DNA of 6,202 nt from Saprospiraceae bacterium (GTDB lineage Bacteria; Bacteroidota; Bacteroidia; Chitinophagales; Saprospiraceae), in the NCBI GenBank assembly GCA_007134625.1, contig SLKL01000325.1, positions 1 to 6,202 of the forward strand, in the 5' to 3' direction. Shown piece by piece: positions 1 to 6,202 of the stretch. The translations under genes were made by a program, and so were the position numbers. Below the pieces are notes generated by a model. That model worked only from the letters and a program-made list of their open reading frames with translations. It did not search any database and was not told the origin of the DNA. The number at the start of each line of letters is the position of its first letter. Position 1 is the first letter of the stretch.

Positions 1-1383
1 CTCCGCTTCAGGTGATTCCATTCCCATAGTTACCGACAGCACCAGACTGTCGCAACCGTATTGATTCTGATAAACTACCCAGGTAGAATCCAGTTGTCCG
101 GCTTCACAAGTGAAATTCATTATCTGAACAGTATCCGAGGGCAGTAATTCCACTTCGGTTACCACTACCGAATCGCAGCCAAACTGATTGACGTAATGTG
201 TCGTGAATATCCCGGCTTGTTGCGGATCGCAGCTACTTTCGTAGAGGAATACCTCATCCGATTGAAGCAGTTCCACCTCTATGATTACCATCGAGTCACA
301 ACCCCATTGATTGGTGTAGTAGTGGATATGCGTTCCCGCTTCATCCGGATCGCAACTCGTCTGTGCAATATATACAGTATCGCTCGGCAAAAGCGCTGTA
401 TAGACAATTACCAGTGAATCACAACCCAGGCTGTTTTGAAGGACTATCTCGGTAGTCCCTGTCTCATCCGGATCGCAACTACTTTCATTTACATATACCG
501 TATCAGGGGGCGAATAGACTATTTGGGTAAACACCAGCGAATCACAGCCCTGCGCATTCAGCAAGCTATCTGTCAGCAGCCCTTCCTCCGAAGCATCGCA
601 ACTGTAAACAGTCAAAAAGGTGGAATCCGTCAATGTAAAACTCGTCTCGGTGATCACCAGCGAATCACAACCGAAACTATTGGTCAGTGTATCGATCAAT
701 GTACCTTCATCCGCGGGATCGCAGGAGGTCAGCATAATGAGCGTAGTATCAGGCGACAAGTACTCCACTATGGAAACAACAACTGAATCGCAACCATATT
801 GATTGCTGTAATGCCCGATATCGACCTCTGCATCGCTTTCATCGCAACTGTACTCCACCATCACTATGCTATCGGCAGGAATGTAGATCACCTCCCTGAA
901 TATCAGTGAATCACAGCCATAGCTGTTTGTCAGCGTATCTGTGAAAATACCCGCATGCCCCAACTCACAACTGTATTCAATCAGGTAGGTGCTGTCCGCT
1001 GCTATATACAGCACTCCGGTATATACCAGAGAATCGCAGCCCAATTGATTGGTCAGGGTGTCCACTATCAGCTCTTCATCCCCGGGATGGCAACTGAAAG
1101 TAGTAATAAAAGTCTCATCAGGAGGGTAAAACTCCACTATCTCCATCACCACTGAATCACAGCCGTATTGGTTCTCTAATACCACTATACTCGTATCAAT
1201 AGCTCCTTCAGAACAGCTCCATATGCTGTTGATTATTGAATCCGTGGGCATTATTGTTAAGTGCAGACTTATTATGCTGTCGCATCCCATCTCGGTTTCC
1301 AGGTTTTTAGTGAATTGACCTTCATAGTCCAGCCACTCGTTTATAAAAAACAGACTTTCTCCCTGACAAAGGGTATCGGTGAG
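1..1383 (-). repeat. Tandem 123-bp (41-residue) two-cysteine GCDS repeats, at least 11 copies
   Basis: The glycine codon of each GCDS motif begins, on the minus strand, at 1287, 1164, 1041, 918, 795, 672, 549, 426, 303, 180 and 57: ten successive intervals of exactly 123 bp with no indel. The typical unit carries S-C-D-P-x-E-x-G, a T-N-Q/S-aromatic stretch, G-C-D-S-L/V-V, and a P-S/P-D-T linker. In copies 2-11 the two cysteines are 18 residues apart. Copy 1 (residues about 593-635) has a longer front end, LCQGESLFFINEW, as in the widespread LCxGE...GCDSI repeats of Bacteroidota surface proteins, so the array probably derives from that family. GCDS is spelled with varied codons (GGT/GGC/GGA, TGC/TGT, GAT/GAC, TCG/TCA/AGT/AGC), so the array is old and held by protein-level selection. 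More copies may lie beyond the left edge. Confidence 0.93.
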
Positions 1384-3159
1384 ATTAATTTCATAGGTAG
1401 GAAGTACAGAAATTTCCGCAGTAGCATTGGCGTACTCAATACAAATATCGGCTTCTGAAAAGACATCAAATAGGAAAAGGTTTAAGGGTTCAGTCAGTGT
1501 GATATTGAAACTATGTGAATTTACCATACCTTCAACTATTGCATATATATTTCCGAACTGATCGCTGACCTTAAAGTCGATGGGATCCTCTGAGTTTGAA
1601 GTTATCACGATGTTAGCAGATTCACCAAAACAAACCAAGGGGTCGTAAAATAGCGATAGCTCCACTATAGGAAAGACTTCAAGATAAACAGAGTCAAATC
1701 CCGGACAGTGAATTCCATCGGAGACGGTAAGGGAGTAATACTGCTCCTGACTTACAGTGATAGCAGGAGTATTTTGACCGGTTGACCACTGAAAAGTTCC
1801 CTGTTGGATATTGGATTCAATCAGGTGTGATTCTCCCTCACAGATTTGGATATCTTCACCCAGATCCACGGCTACTATATCCAGTTCCTCCACATCCACC
1901 ATTCCGGTAGCTACATTGCTCGATTCACCATTTATGGTGGTGAACTGCACTTCAATATTTCTCCTTCCTTCGGTGGGATAGGCCGCATCGTTGTGGTAGT
2001 TGATGATTTGTAATATATCGCGGTAGCTCTGCGTATTTGCACTGCCGTCGTTGGTCAGCAAGAGGGACTGACTTTCATTGCCACTTACGGTAATACCGGA
2101 CACATTGCCGTCCACACTTAAATACTCCTGAGCACCATCCGGCAGTGGCTCAATCAACTCAACAGTCATAAAGTCAATGGTGGCATCTGTAGCTATAAAC
2201 ACCACCTCATGCGCTATAGCCGCTCCTTCACTCAGACAGGTATAGGGCTCAGGATTGAGGTAATCGTACTTCTCTGCATCGGTCTCCTCAAAATAATCCA
2301 GATTGATGATCAGATCGCAATATTGATCCTCGTGCTCGTAGGGGGTGGTCATTACCACAATATTTCGAAACCAGTCGTAGTCGCACAATTTGTAATAATC
2401 CCCGGTTGCTACATTGAATACCCAGGCAGACATATCCTGCCAGACCAGTGGTCCGGCAGACCCAATCAGAATATTGCAGTAGGGTGTAGGTGCCAAACCG
2501 GAGACAAAGTCCGGAATACCACCGGTTTCCACTACCAGCGAGCTGTTGGAAGGGTCCAGAGGATCAAATTCCACGATGCCGAGGTTGGTGGGAGTTAAAG
2601 TGTCGTTGAAAGCTCGGTATCCCTTCCCGTTCAAAAGGGTCAAACCACTAAGATTCCAACCGGTAACAGGATCATCCCCAAATCCCGTGGGTGCCATATT
2701 TATTATGGTATCCTGAATGAGATCTAATAAATGATAGGAGTCATTAGATTTAACAATAAAGATATCATCCTCCAGACAAATTAAGCCGGGATTTAGACCC
2801 GGCAACCCGGCTGGAATAGGTGAATAATAGATTAACTCTCCGTTAATCTCATCCAACCTGTAAATTCCTCCTGATCCAGATGTTCTCCAAGCAAACACCT
2901 GCCCATTTGGACAATGAGCCAATCCATTTGGATCAAAATAAGCTGACGCAATAACCTCCGGTTCACTGCACTCTCCGGCATGCAGGTCGTAGGTTACTTT
3001 TTCAACAGTTTGTATACCAAGCAGGTTGACAATCACCTCAAAGGGTTGGGCAGACAGAAACTCACCCGGTAAAAGGAATAAAATGATTAGTCCCCATTTC
3101 AGCACACCCTTAAATCCTTTTAAATGGCGTTGAAAATTGAACCTATTAACTGCACCCAT
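1..3159 (-). CDS. Very large secreted repeat protein, adhesin-like, 3' end outside window
   Basis: An uninterrupted frame of 1053 codons runs from the ATG at 3159-3157 off the left edge. Residues 1-37 form a signal peptide: basic N-terminus, hydrophobic core at about 20-30, probable cleavage LSA/QP, a common Bacteroidota site. Residues about 40-275 look like a beta-propeller-type region (FDPNGLAHCPNG, GIYRLDEINGELIYY, NLGIVEFDPLDP). Residues about 281-425 resemble the cadherin-like module of Bacteroidota surface proteins (DILQIINYHNDAAYPTEGRR). Residues about 428-495 are an Ig/PKD-like module (LGEDIQICEGES, WSTGQNTPAITV), followed by a second, less clear one to about 590. From about 593 to the edge run 41-residue repeats with the signature SCDPDEAG...GCDSLV. 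Such proteins are normally type IX secretion substrates with a C-terminal sorting domain; that end is not visible here. It lies 35 bp after the cysteine-rich lipoprotein gene, probably in one operon. ATG 3159 is preferred because an in-frame TGA lies 49 bp upstream and the signal peptide starts there. Function is inferred as cell-surface or adhesive. Confidence 0.88.
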   Translation of the reverse strand, partial: MGAVNRFNFQRHLKGFKGVLKWGLIILFLLPGEFLSAQPFEVIVNLLGIQTVEKVTYDLHAGECSEPEVIASAYFDPNGLAHCPNGQVFAWRTSGSGGIYRLDEINGELIYYSPIPAGLPGLNPGLICLEDDIFIVKSNDSYHLLDLIQDTIINMAPTGFGDDPVTGWNLSGLTLLNGKGYRAFNDTLTPTNLGIVEFDPLDPSNSSLVVETGGIPDFVSGLAPTPYCNILIGSAGPLVWQDMSAWVFNVATGDYYKLCDYDWFRNIVVMTTPYEHEDQYCDLIINLDYFEETDAEKYDYLNPEPYTCLSEGAAIAHEVVFIATDATIDFMTVELIEPLPDGAQEYLSVDGNVSGITVSGNESQSLLLTNDGSANTQSYRDILQIINYHNDAAYPTEGRRNIEVQFTTINGESSNVATGMVDVEELDIVAVDLGEDIQICEGESHLIESNIQQGTFQWSTGQNTPAITVSQEQYYSLTVSDGIHCPGFDSVYLEVFPIVELSLFYDPLVCFGESANIVITSNSEDPIDFKVSDQFGNIYAIVEGMVNSHSFNITLTEPLNLFLFDVFSEADICIEYANATAEISVLPTYEINLTDTLCQGESLFFINEWLDYEGQFTKNLETEMGCDSIISLHLTIMPTDSIINSIWSCSEGAIDTSIVVLENQYGCDSVVMEIVEFYPPDETFITTFSCHPGDEELIVDTLTNQLGCDSLVYTGVLYIAADSTYLIEYSCELGHAGIFTDTLTNSYGCDSLIFREVIYIPADSIVMVEYSCDESDAEVDIGHYSNQYGCDSVVVSIVEYLSPDTTLIMLTSCDPADEGTLIDTLTNSFGCDSLVITETSFTLTDSTFLTVYSCDASEEGLLTDSLLNAQGCDSLVFTQIVYSPPDTVYVNESSCDPDETGTTEIVLQNSLGCDSLVIVYTALLPSDTVYIAQTSCDPDEAGTHIHYYTNQWGCDSMVIIEVELLQSDEVFLYESSCDPQQAGIFTTHYVNQFGCDSVVVTEVELLPSDTVQIMNFTCEAGQLDSTWVVYQNQYGCDSLVLSVTMGMESPEAE

Positions 3160-3194
3160 TCTGGTGGAATTTAATTCATAGATCAATGTACTTC

Positions 3195-3725
3195 TCAATT
3201 GCACTCTTCAGGTTCACAATTGTTACTTACGAAGATTGTCTTTGAATCAAAACCGGGGATCAACACATTTGTGATCGAAGGCGTTGAATCGTCCAAAAAA
3301 CAGGAAATCCGGATGGTGACATCAAATGGTTCAGCATTGGTAATGCGAATGGCTTCATCTTTTTCCTGGCAATAGAAAAAGGGTGTGCCTGAATCTAATG
3401 TTTCTAAATAAATTCTTCCGTTAATTTCAGGACAGTTTCCCGTGGCACTTATTGAACACACAGTGGTTCCCGCGCAACCGGGCATGTTTCCGCAGAATTG
3501 AACTTGAACAAACATACCGGTTGGATCAAGAACCTCAATTAGGCAGCAACAGAAATCCTGAGGACATTGAGTGCAATCGGGAACACAGCTCCTTTCAGTG
3601 GATTCAAGCGTTACATTGGGAGTAAGCATCTCTGGAGTTTCAACTTCTTTTGAACAACTTACCATCAGCATTACTAAGCAAAGTAAGGTAAGGTAAGGTA
3701 AGGTAAGGTAAGAATTTATTTTCAT
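3195..3725 (-). CDS. Small cysteine-rich surface lipoprotein, unknown function
   Basis: This 176-residue protein is not one I recognise. Residues 1-23 form a lipoprotein signal peptide with a hydrophobic core (YLTLLCLVMLMV) and lipobox-like MVSC, making Cys24 the lipidated residue. The following S-K-E-V-E resembles the short charged lipoprotein export signal that sends Bacteroidota lipoproteins to the outer face of the outer membrane. The mature part holds 14 further cysteines, six of them packed between residues 47 and 62 (C-x3-C-x2-C-x4-CCC), then others spread to the C-terminal NNCEPEEC. Such density suggests a disulfide-stabilised extracellular domain; metal binding is an alternative. A Thr/Glu-rich spacer follows the lipidation site. 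Codons 5-15 are built from a pentanucleotide tandem repeat, so the reading frame may be unstable. The gene is probably first in an operon with the large repeat protein starting 35 bp downstream. Confidence 0.82.
   Translation of the reverse strand: MKINSYLTLPYLTLLCLVMLMVSCSKEVETPEMLTPNVTLESTERSCVPDCTQCPQDFCCCLIEVLDPTGMFVQVQFCGNMPGCAGTTVCSISATGNCPEINGRIYLETLDSGTPFFYCQEKDEAIRITNAEPFDVTIRISCFLDDSTPSITNVLIPGFDSKTIFVSNNCEPEECN
3684..3712. repeat. Pentanucleotide tandem repeat (TAAGG)5 plus TAAG in signal-peptide codons
   Basis: On the plus strand TAAGG is repeated five times without a mismatch, followed by TAAG. On the coding (minus) strand the unit reads as CCTTA/TTACC and encodes YLTLPYLTL within codons 5-15 of the cysteine-rich lipoprotein. 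Five is not a multiple of three, so gain or loss of one unit shifts the frame before the lipobox. A change of three units would keep the frame and alter the signal-peptide core by five residues. Short-unit repeats inside the 5' end of surface-protein genes are the classic form of slipped-strand contingency loci; that this one is variable in the population is inference. Confidence 0.92.
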
Positions 3726-3761
3726 AACTTTGTTTTTTTGATGAAAAAATTAGTGTTTGGG

Positions 3762-3769
3762 CAAATATA
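3762..3769 (-). promoter_or_regulatory. Bacteroidota-type -7 promoter element for the lipoprotein/repeat-protein operon
   Basis: On the minus strand the sequence reads TATATTTG, a full match to the TAnnTTTG -7 consensus of Bacteroidota primary-sigma promoters. It lies 36 bp upstream of the ATG at 3725, in an AT-rich gap, giving a leader of about 30 nt. No convincing -33 TTTG is found at the usual spacing, and a TTG closer in is too near. No Shine-Dalgarno site is evident before the ATG; the leader is A-rich, as is usual in this phylum. Confidence 0.5.
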
Positions 3770-3841
3770 AGATATTCCCGGCAATTTTCCTATACTTTTT
3801 TAAACAAAAATCCAAATTTTTATCCTAATTGAGCACCTATC

Positions 3842-4453
3842 CTACCTCACCAAACTCAGCTCTCCACTCAACACCACCACTTTTCCATCCACAAACTCCA
3901 CCTCTGCCGTCCAAATAAATACTGCCGGATTCATCAACTCGCCTCTGAAGTAGCCGTCCCAGCCCAACTCAGGCTGATTGGGAGCAAATTCGGTGCGGTG
4001 GAATACGCGATCCCCGTAGCGGGAAAACACCTGAAGTGATTGTATGCTTTTTACCTGTCGGTCATCCGCATAGATGGTAAAGTAATCGTTGATGCCGTCT
4101 CCATTTGGTGAAAAGGCATTGGGGACGTAGATGTTGCGGTTGTGTACCACATCTACCCGCATCTGATCTGATGCCATACAGCCCGCACGGTCGGTTACCG
4201 TTACCGAATAGGTGGTACTCACCAAAGGGCGGTCATAAACCCTCGGGCAGTCCGTACAATCAGGGTTCTGCAGTCCCTTCCAGTTTATCGCTTTCAGGCT
4301 GTCGTAGGGGATATTGGTAATTACCTCGAGCAAGATGGAATCGCCCGGCACCACCTCCTGATCCTCTCCAAGGCTTACGCTCAGTTGTTCAGGCGACTGA
4401 ATCAACACCGCTTCATGGACTTCACAACCGTTGGCATCTCTTATGCTCAGTTC
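3842..4453 (-). pseudogene. 3' fragment of a large adhesin/gliding-type gene with CHU_C (type IX, type B) sorting domain
   Basis: The frame ends at TAG (3844-3842). Near the breakpoint the residues ELSIRDANGCEV match the end of a SprB-type repeat. Next comes an Ig/PKD-like module (LSVSLGEDQEVVPGDSILL to TTYSVTVTDRAGC), then an intact CHU_C domain of about 96 residues starting YVPNAFSPNGDGINDYF, with FSRYGDRVF, GWDGYFRGE and a C-terminal GELSLVR. In known proteins this domain directs export through the type IX system. The frame formally stays open back to an ATG at 4519, but those 20 or so residues (MSMRSSNISFLSSSS...) are the antisense of a dinB-like tail, and no signal peptide is present. 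The 5' part, normally several kilobases, is missing, so I call it a truncated remnant; a product, if made, could not be exported. Confidence 0.8.
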
Positions 4454-4460
4454 GGGTAAG
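4449..4460. other. Breakpoint joining two 5'-truncated genes head to head
   Basis: To the left, minus-strand homology to a SprB-type repeat (ELSIRDANGCEV) stops near 4453. To the right, plus-strand homology to the DinB C-terminus (GKQLNLFED) starts near 4455. Both genes lose their 5' parts at the same point. A single deletion between formerly divergent neighbours would produce this, and so would an inversion endpoint or an assembly chimera. No insertion-sequence end, target duplication or long repeat is visible at the join. Confidence 0.65.
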
Positions 4461-4610
4461 CAACTTAATCTCTTTGAGGACGAACTTAAAAAAGATATGT
4501 TGCTTGAGCGCATGGACATTATCAGAAATAAGTATGGAAAAAATGCAGTACAAAGGGCATCATGGCTTTTACCCCAATCACCTGTCGCGCATCAGAAACT
4601 TCAGAGCTGA
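4455..4610 (+). pseudogene. 3' fragment of a Y-family DNA polymerase gene (DinB/Pol IV-like)
   Basis: In the frame ending at TGA 4608-4610, the translation reads GKQLNLFEDELKKD, then LLERMDIIRNKYGKNAVQRAS and a short tail WLLPQSPVAHQKLQS. The QLxLFED motif followed by a helix of the form xxxMDxIRxKYGxxAVxRA is typical of the extreme C-terminus of Bacteroidota DinB-like translesion polymerases. The catalytic palm, fingers and little-finger domains, roughly 300 or more residues, are absent: the sequence just upstream belongs to the oppositely oriented CHU_C gene. The frame opens with a chance ATG at 4443, inside the breakpoint zone. Its last 33 bases overlap the 3' end of the convergent esterase gene. 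The identification is by remembered family pattern; the fragment is short. Confidence 0.66.
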
Positions 4611-5501
4611 ACCTATTCTTTTGTTCCAGGCCAGTTCATTGTGGTCATCACCGGGAGAATAGACAGTTAGCCAGTCATCTCCCGAGATATAACCAAGTTC
4701 TATCATAACACTATCAACCCTTTGTTGAGAAGGCCAATAATAGCCATCCAGTCCCTGATCTCCAAGATCAAAATAAATGCGGTGACGCATTGGAGCAGGT
4801 AGATTGGCTTTTAGGAAATCAACGTAAGCTTTGGGTAGAATCATATCATCAGAATCAGGTCCTAACCAATGTGTGGACAGACAGGCAGCAGCAGAAAAAA
4901 CAAAAGGATATTCACACAAAGCATAAATGCTGATCAGAGCTCCCATGCTTGCACCTGCAATATAGGTATTACGAGGCCCCTCCCTGGTGCTGAAGTTTTT
5001 ATCAATATAGGGCTTTAGTTCATTGACCAGAAATTGCAAATAGGCATCAGAAAGAGGCTCACCGGGAAATTGGGCAAGCATCTCCTCCCTTATTCCATCA
5101 GGAATAAAATCAATAACACCCGCAGGAAAATATTCAGCAAAACGCTTTTCGCCATTGTTGTGAATTCCAATAACAATAGGTGTCGTAAAATCTTCATTTT
5201 TAGCTAACTCTCTGATGATATCCGCCATTTGCCAGCTTTGATTGTTCCACGTGCTTGTACTATCGAAAAGCATCTGACCATCCTGCATATAAATCACCGG
5301 GTAGGTTTCATCTTTGTCATAACCTTCCGGTAACAGTATATCCACATAACGATCATCCACCCATTCCGACTCAAAATAGACCCGCTTGATTTCACCCCAA
5401 TTCACCTGAGGCAGATAACTGTCATCTGCTTTCCCTGCATCACCACATCCTGAAAGCAAAAAGGACAAAGCCGCAAAAAGGAATAAAAAGCTTTTATACA
5501 T
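4578..5501 (-). CDS. Lipoprotein esterase of the esterase D/Fes (PF00756-type) alpha/beta-hydrolase family
   Basis: This 307-residue protein has a lipoprotein signal (FLFLFAALSFLLSGC, Cys19 lipidated), so it is probably attached to the outer membrane. GKADD after the cysteine may act as a surface-export signal. The hydrolase domain spans about residues 38-305: RYVDILLPEGYD and YPVIYMQDGQMLF (about 51-79), IVIGIHNNGEKRFAEYFP (about 109-126), the nucleophile elbow GASMG with Ser185, and the catalytic His287 in DDHNELAW. The acid is probably Asp248 or Asp252 in DLGDQGLDGYY. These features fit a serine esterase; known members cleave acyl esters such as ferric-siderophore, feruloyl or S-formylglutathione esters, and the substrate here cannot be read from sequence. 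Length and both ends look complete. It is transcribed away from purQ, and its 3' end overlaps the dinB-like remnant by 33 bp. Confidence 0.88.
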   Translation of the reverse strand: MYKSFLFLFAALSFLLSGCGDAGKADDSYLPQVNWGEIKRVYFESEWVDDRYVDILLPEGYDKDETYPVIYMQDGQMLFDSTSTWNNQSWQMADIIRELAKNEDFTTPIVIGIHNNGEKRFAEYFPAGVIDFIPDGIREEMLAQFPGEPLSDAYLQFLVNELKPYIDKNFSTREGPRNTYIAGASMGALISIYALCEYPFVFSAAACLSTHWLGPDSDDMILPKAYVDFLKANLPAPMRHRIYFDLGDQGLDGYYWPSQQRVDSVMIELGYISGDDWLTVYSPGDDHNELAWNKRIGSALKFLMRDR

Positions 5502-5652
5502 TGGTCAATTTTAATTCACAAATTTAAAAAGAAAAACCTACATCCATGCAGCTAAAAGTCAAACTTGAAAAAAAGGAATATTACCGGCCAATAAACCAAG
5601 CAACAAATCCCACTATTTCACTATATATGCAAGTCGCTAAAAAAAATGCAAT
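5502..5652. other. Divergent intergenic region between esterase and purQ
   Basis: This 151-bp AT-rich gap separates the divergent starts of the esterase (minus) and purQ (plus). Apart from the weak esterase -7 candidate, I see only near-matches on the plus strand, such as TATATATG around 5630, and no hairpin or open frame worth calling. Confidence 0.5.
5519..5526 (-). promoter_or_regulatory. Possible -7 element for the esterase gene
   Basis: The minus strand reads TAAATTTG, matching TAnnTTTG, 17 bp upstream of the esterase ATG at 5501. The implied leader is only about 10 nt, and no -33 TTTG is found at the right spacing, so this is a weak call in an AT-rich gap. Confidence 0.3.
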
Positions 5653-6202
5653 ATGAAAATAGGTGTAGTAGTTTTTCCCGGCTCCAATTGCGATGATGAT
5701 ATCATGCATGTCATGGGTGATGTACTCAAATATGAGACGGTCAAAATATGACATAAACAAAGTGATCTCGCTGGTCTTAGCACGAATGATTACATCATAC
5801 TTCCCGGTGGTTTTTCATATGGAGATTACCTGAGATCGGGCGCTATTGCGCGTTTTTCTCCTGTTATGAAAGAGGTAGTTAATCACGCCAATGCGGGCGG
5901 ATATGTTTACGGCATCTGCAATGGTTTTCAGATTTTATGCGAGGCCGGCTTACTACCCGGAGTATTGTTACGGAATAAAAATCAGCTTTTCGTCAGCAAA
6001 AACGTACATCTCAAGGTGAACAACAATGTTAACCCATAAACGAAGGGACTTAACAGGGCTTTACCACTTAAAATGCCGGTAGCTCATGCAGATGGAAGAT
6101 ACCACATAGATGCTGAAGGACTGGAAAAATTGGCGGAGAACGAACAAATTTTATTGAAATATTGTGATGAAAACGGAGAATTGACCGAAGAAGCCAATTT
6201 CA
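5653..6202 (+). pseudogene. purQ: Phosphoribosylformylglycinamidine synthase glutaminase subunit PurQ, two in-frame stops, 3' end outside window
   Basis: PurQ supplies ammonia from glutamine to PurL in the fourth step of purine synthesis, converting FGAR to FGAM in the cytoplasm. The frame from ATG 5653 gives [34 protein letters not shown], the nucleophile elbow GICNGFQIL with Cys89, [12 protein letters not shown] and MPVAHADGRY, all hallmark PurQ segments in the right order. Family length is about 225-230 residues; 183 codons are visible, and the catalytic His/Glu pair lies beyond the edge. Two codons break the frame: TGA at 5749-5751 (codon 33), exactly where PurQ has the Trp of its WHK motif, and TAA at 6037-6039 (codon 129), after NNNVNP, where a Phe or another hydrophobic residue is usual. 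No frameshift is present. Either this copy is freshly inactivated or the two codons are base errors. An A-rich leader precedes the start. Confidence 0.85.

Noticed and set aside
196..1155. Several plus-strand open frames of 60-116 codons over the repeat array, with recurring motifs such as RIAT and YHQRIT.
   Set aside because: They are the antisense reading of the minus-strand GCDS repeats; their internal similarity follows from the 123-bp period and no start context supports them.
1261..2598. Plus-strand open frames of 65 and 129 codons.
   Set aside because: They lie wholly inside the long minus-strand gene, whose frame has clear domain content; the plus-strand products show no recognisable pattern.
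2784..2812. GC-rich inverted repeat (GCCGGG / CCCGGC with a 7-base loop, and an alternative 7-bp stem), terminator-like at first sight.
   Set aside because: It lies inside the coding region, has no following T-run on either strand, and arises from codons for a Gly/Pro/Leu-rich stretch (AGLPGLNPGL).
4105..4320. Plus-strand open frame of 71 codons.
   Set aside because: It is antisense to the CHU_C domain and neighbouring Ig-like module, which are clearly coding on the minus strand.
4454..4519. N-terminal extension of the CHU_C fragment to the ATG at 4519.
   Set aside because: Those codons are the antisense of the DinB-like tail, so the start is a chance product of the junction.
4474..4662. 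Plus-strand open frame of 62 codons.
   Set aside because: It is out of frame with the DinB-like tail and antisense to the end of the esterase; no family pattern.
5749..5751. TGA in purQ as a selenocysteine or recoded Trp codon.
   Set aside because: The position is a Trp in the family, no recoding hairpin is seen downstream, TGA is a normal stop in neighbouring genes, and the same frame also has a TAA.

Overview
The window looks like a member of the Bacteroidota, most likely of the Saprospiria/Lewinella type. The signs are a large secreted protein with GCDS-type repeats, a CHU_C (type IX secretion, type B) sorting domain, lipoproteins with Bacteroidota-style signals, -7 elements of the TAnnTTTG type, and A-rich leaders without a clear Shine-Dalgarno site. 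This placement rests on protein style, not on a marker gene.

Layout. (1) Positions 1-3159, minus strand: the first 1053 codons of a very large secreted protein that runs off the left edge. It has a signal peptide, a propeller-like N-terminal region, a cadherin-like module, two Ig/PKD-like modules and at least 11 tandem repeats, whose GCDS anchors fall exactly 123 bp (41 codons) apart. (2) Positions 3195-3725, minus strand: a small, very cysteine-rich lipoprotein 35 bp upstream of the large gene and probably in its operon. A pentanucleotide tandem repeat lies inside its signal peptide, so it is a candidate phase-variable locus. A Bacteroidota-type -7 element lies just upstream. (3) Positions 3842 to about 4453, minus strand: the 3' end of another large adhesin-like gene, with its CHU_C domain intact and its 5' part missing. 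(4) About 4455-4610, plus strand: the last 50 or so codons of a Y-family DNA polymerase (dinB-like), also lacking its 5' part. The two fragments meet head to head at one breakpoint, which means a deletion or an assembly chimera. (5) Positions 4578-5501, minus strand: an intact lipoprotein of the esterase D/Fes alpha/beta-hydrolase family. (6) Positions 5653-6202, plus strand: the first 183 codons of purQ, well conserved but broken by in-frame TGA and TAA codons.

The lipoprotein and the large repeat protein plausibly act together at the cell surface, and a frameshift in the lipoprotein's repeat tract could switch it off. The esterase and purQ look like unrelated neighbours. The breakpoint and the two stops in purQ make sequence quality a real concern in the right half. 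No RNA genes, CRISPR array or insertion sequence were seen.
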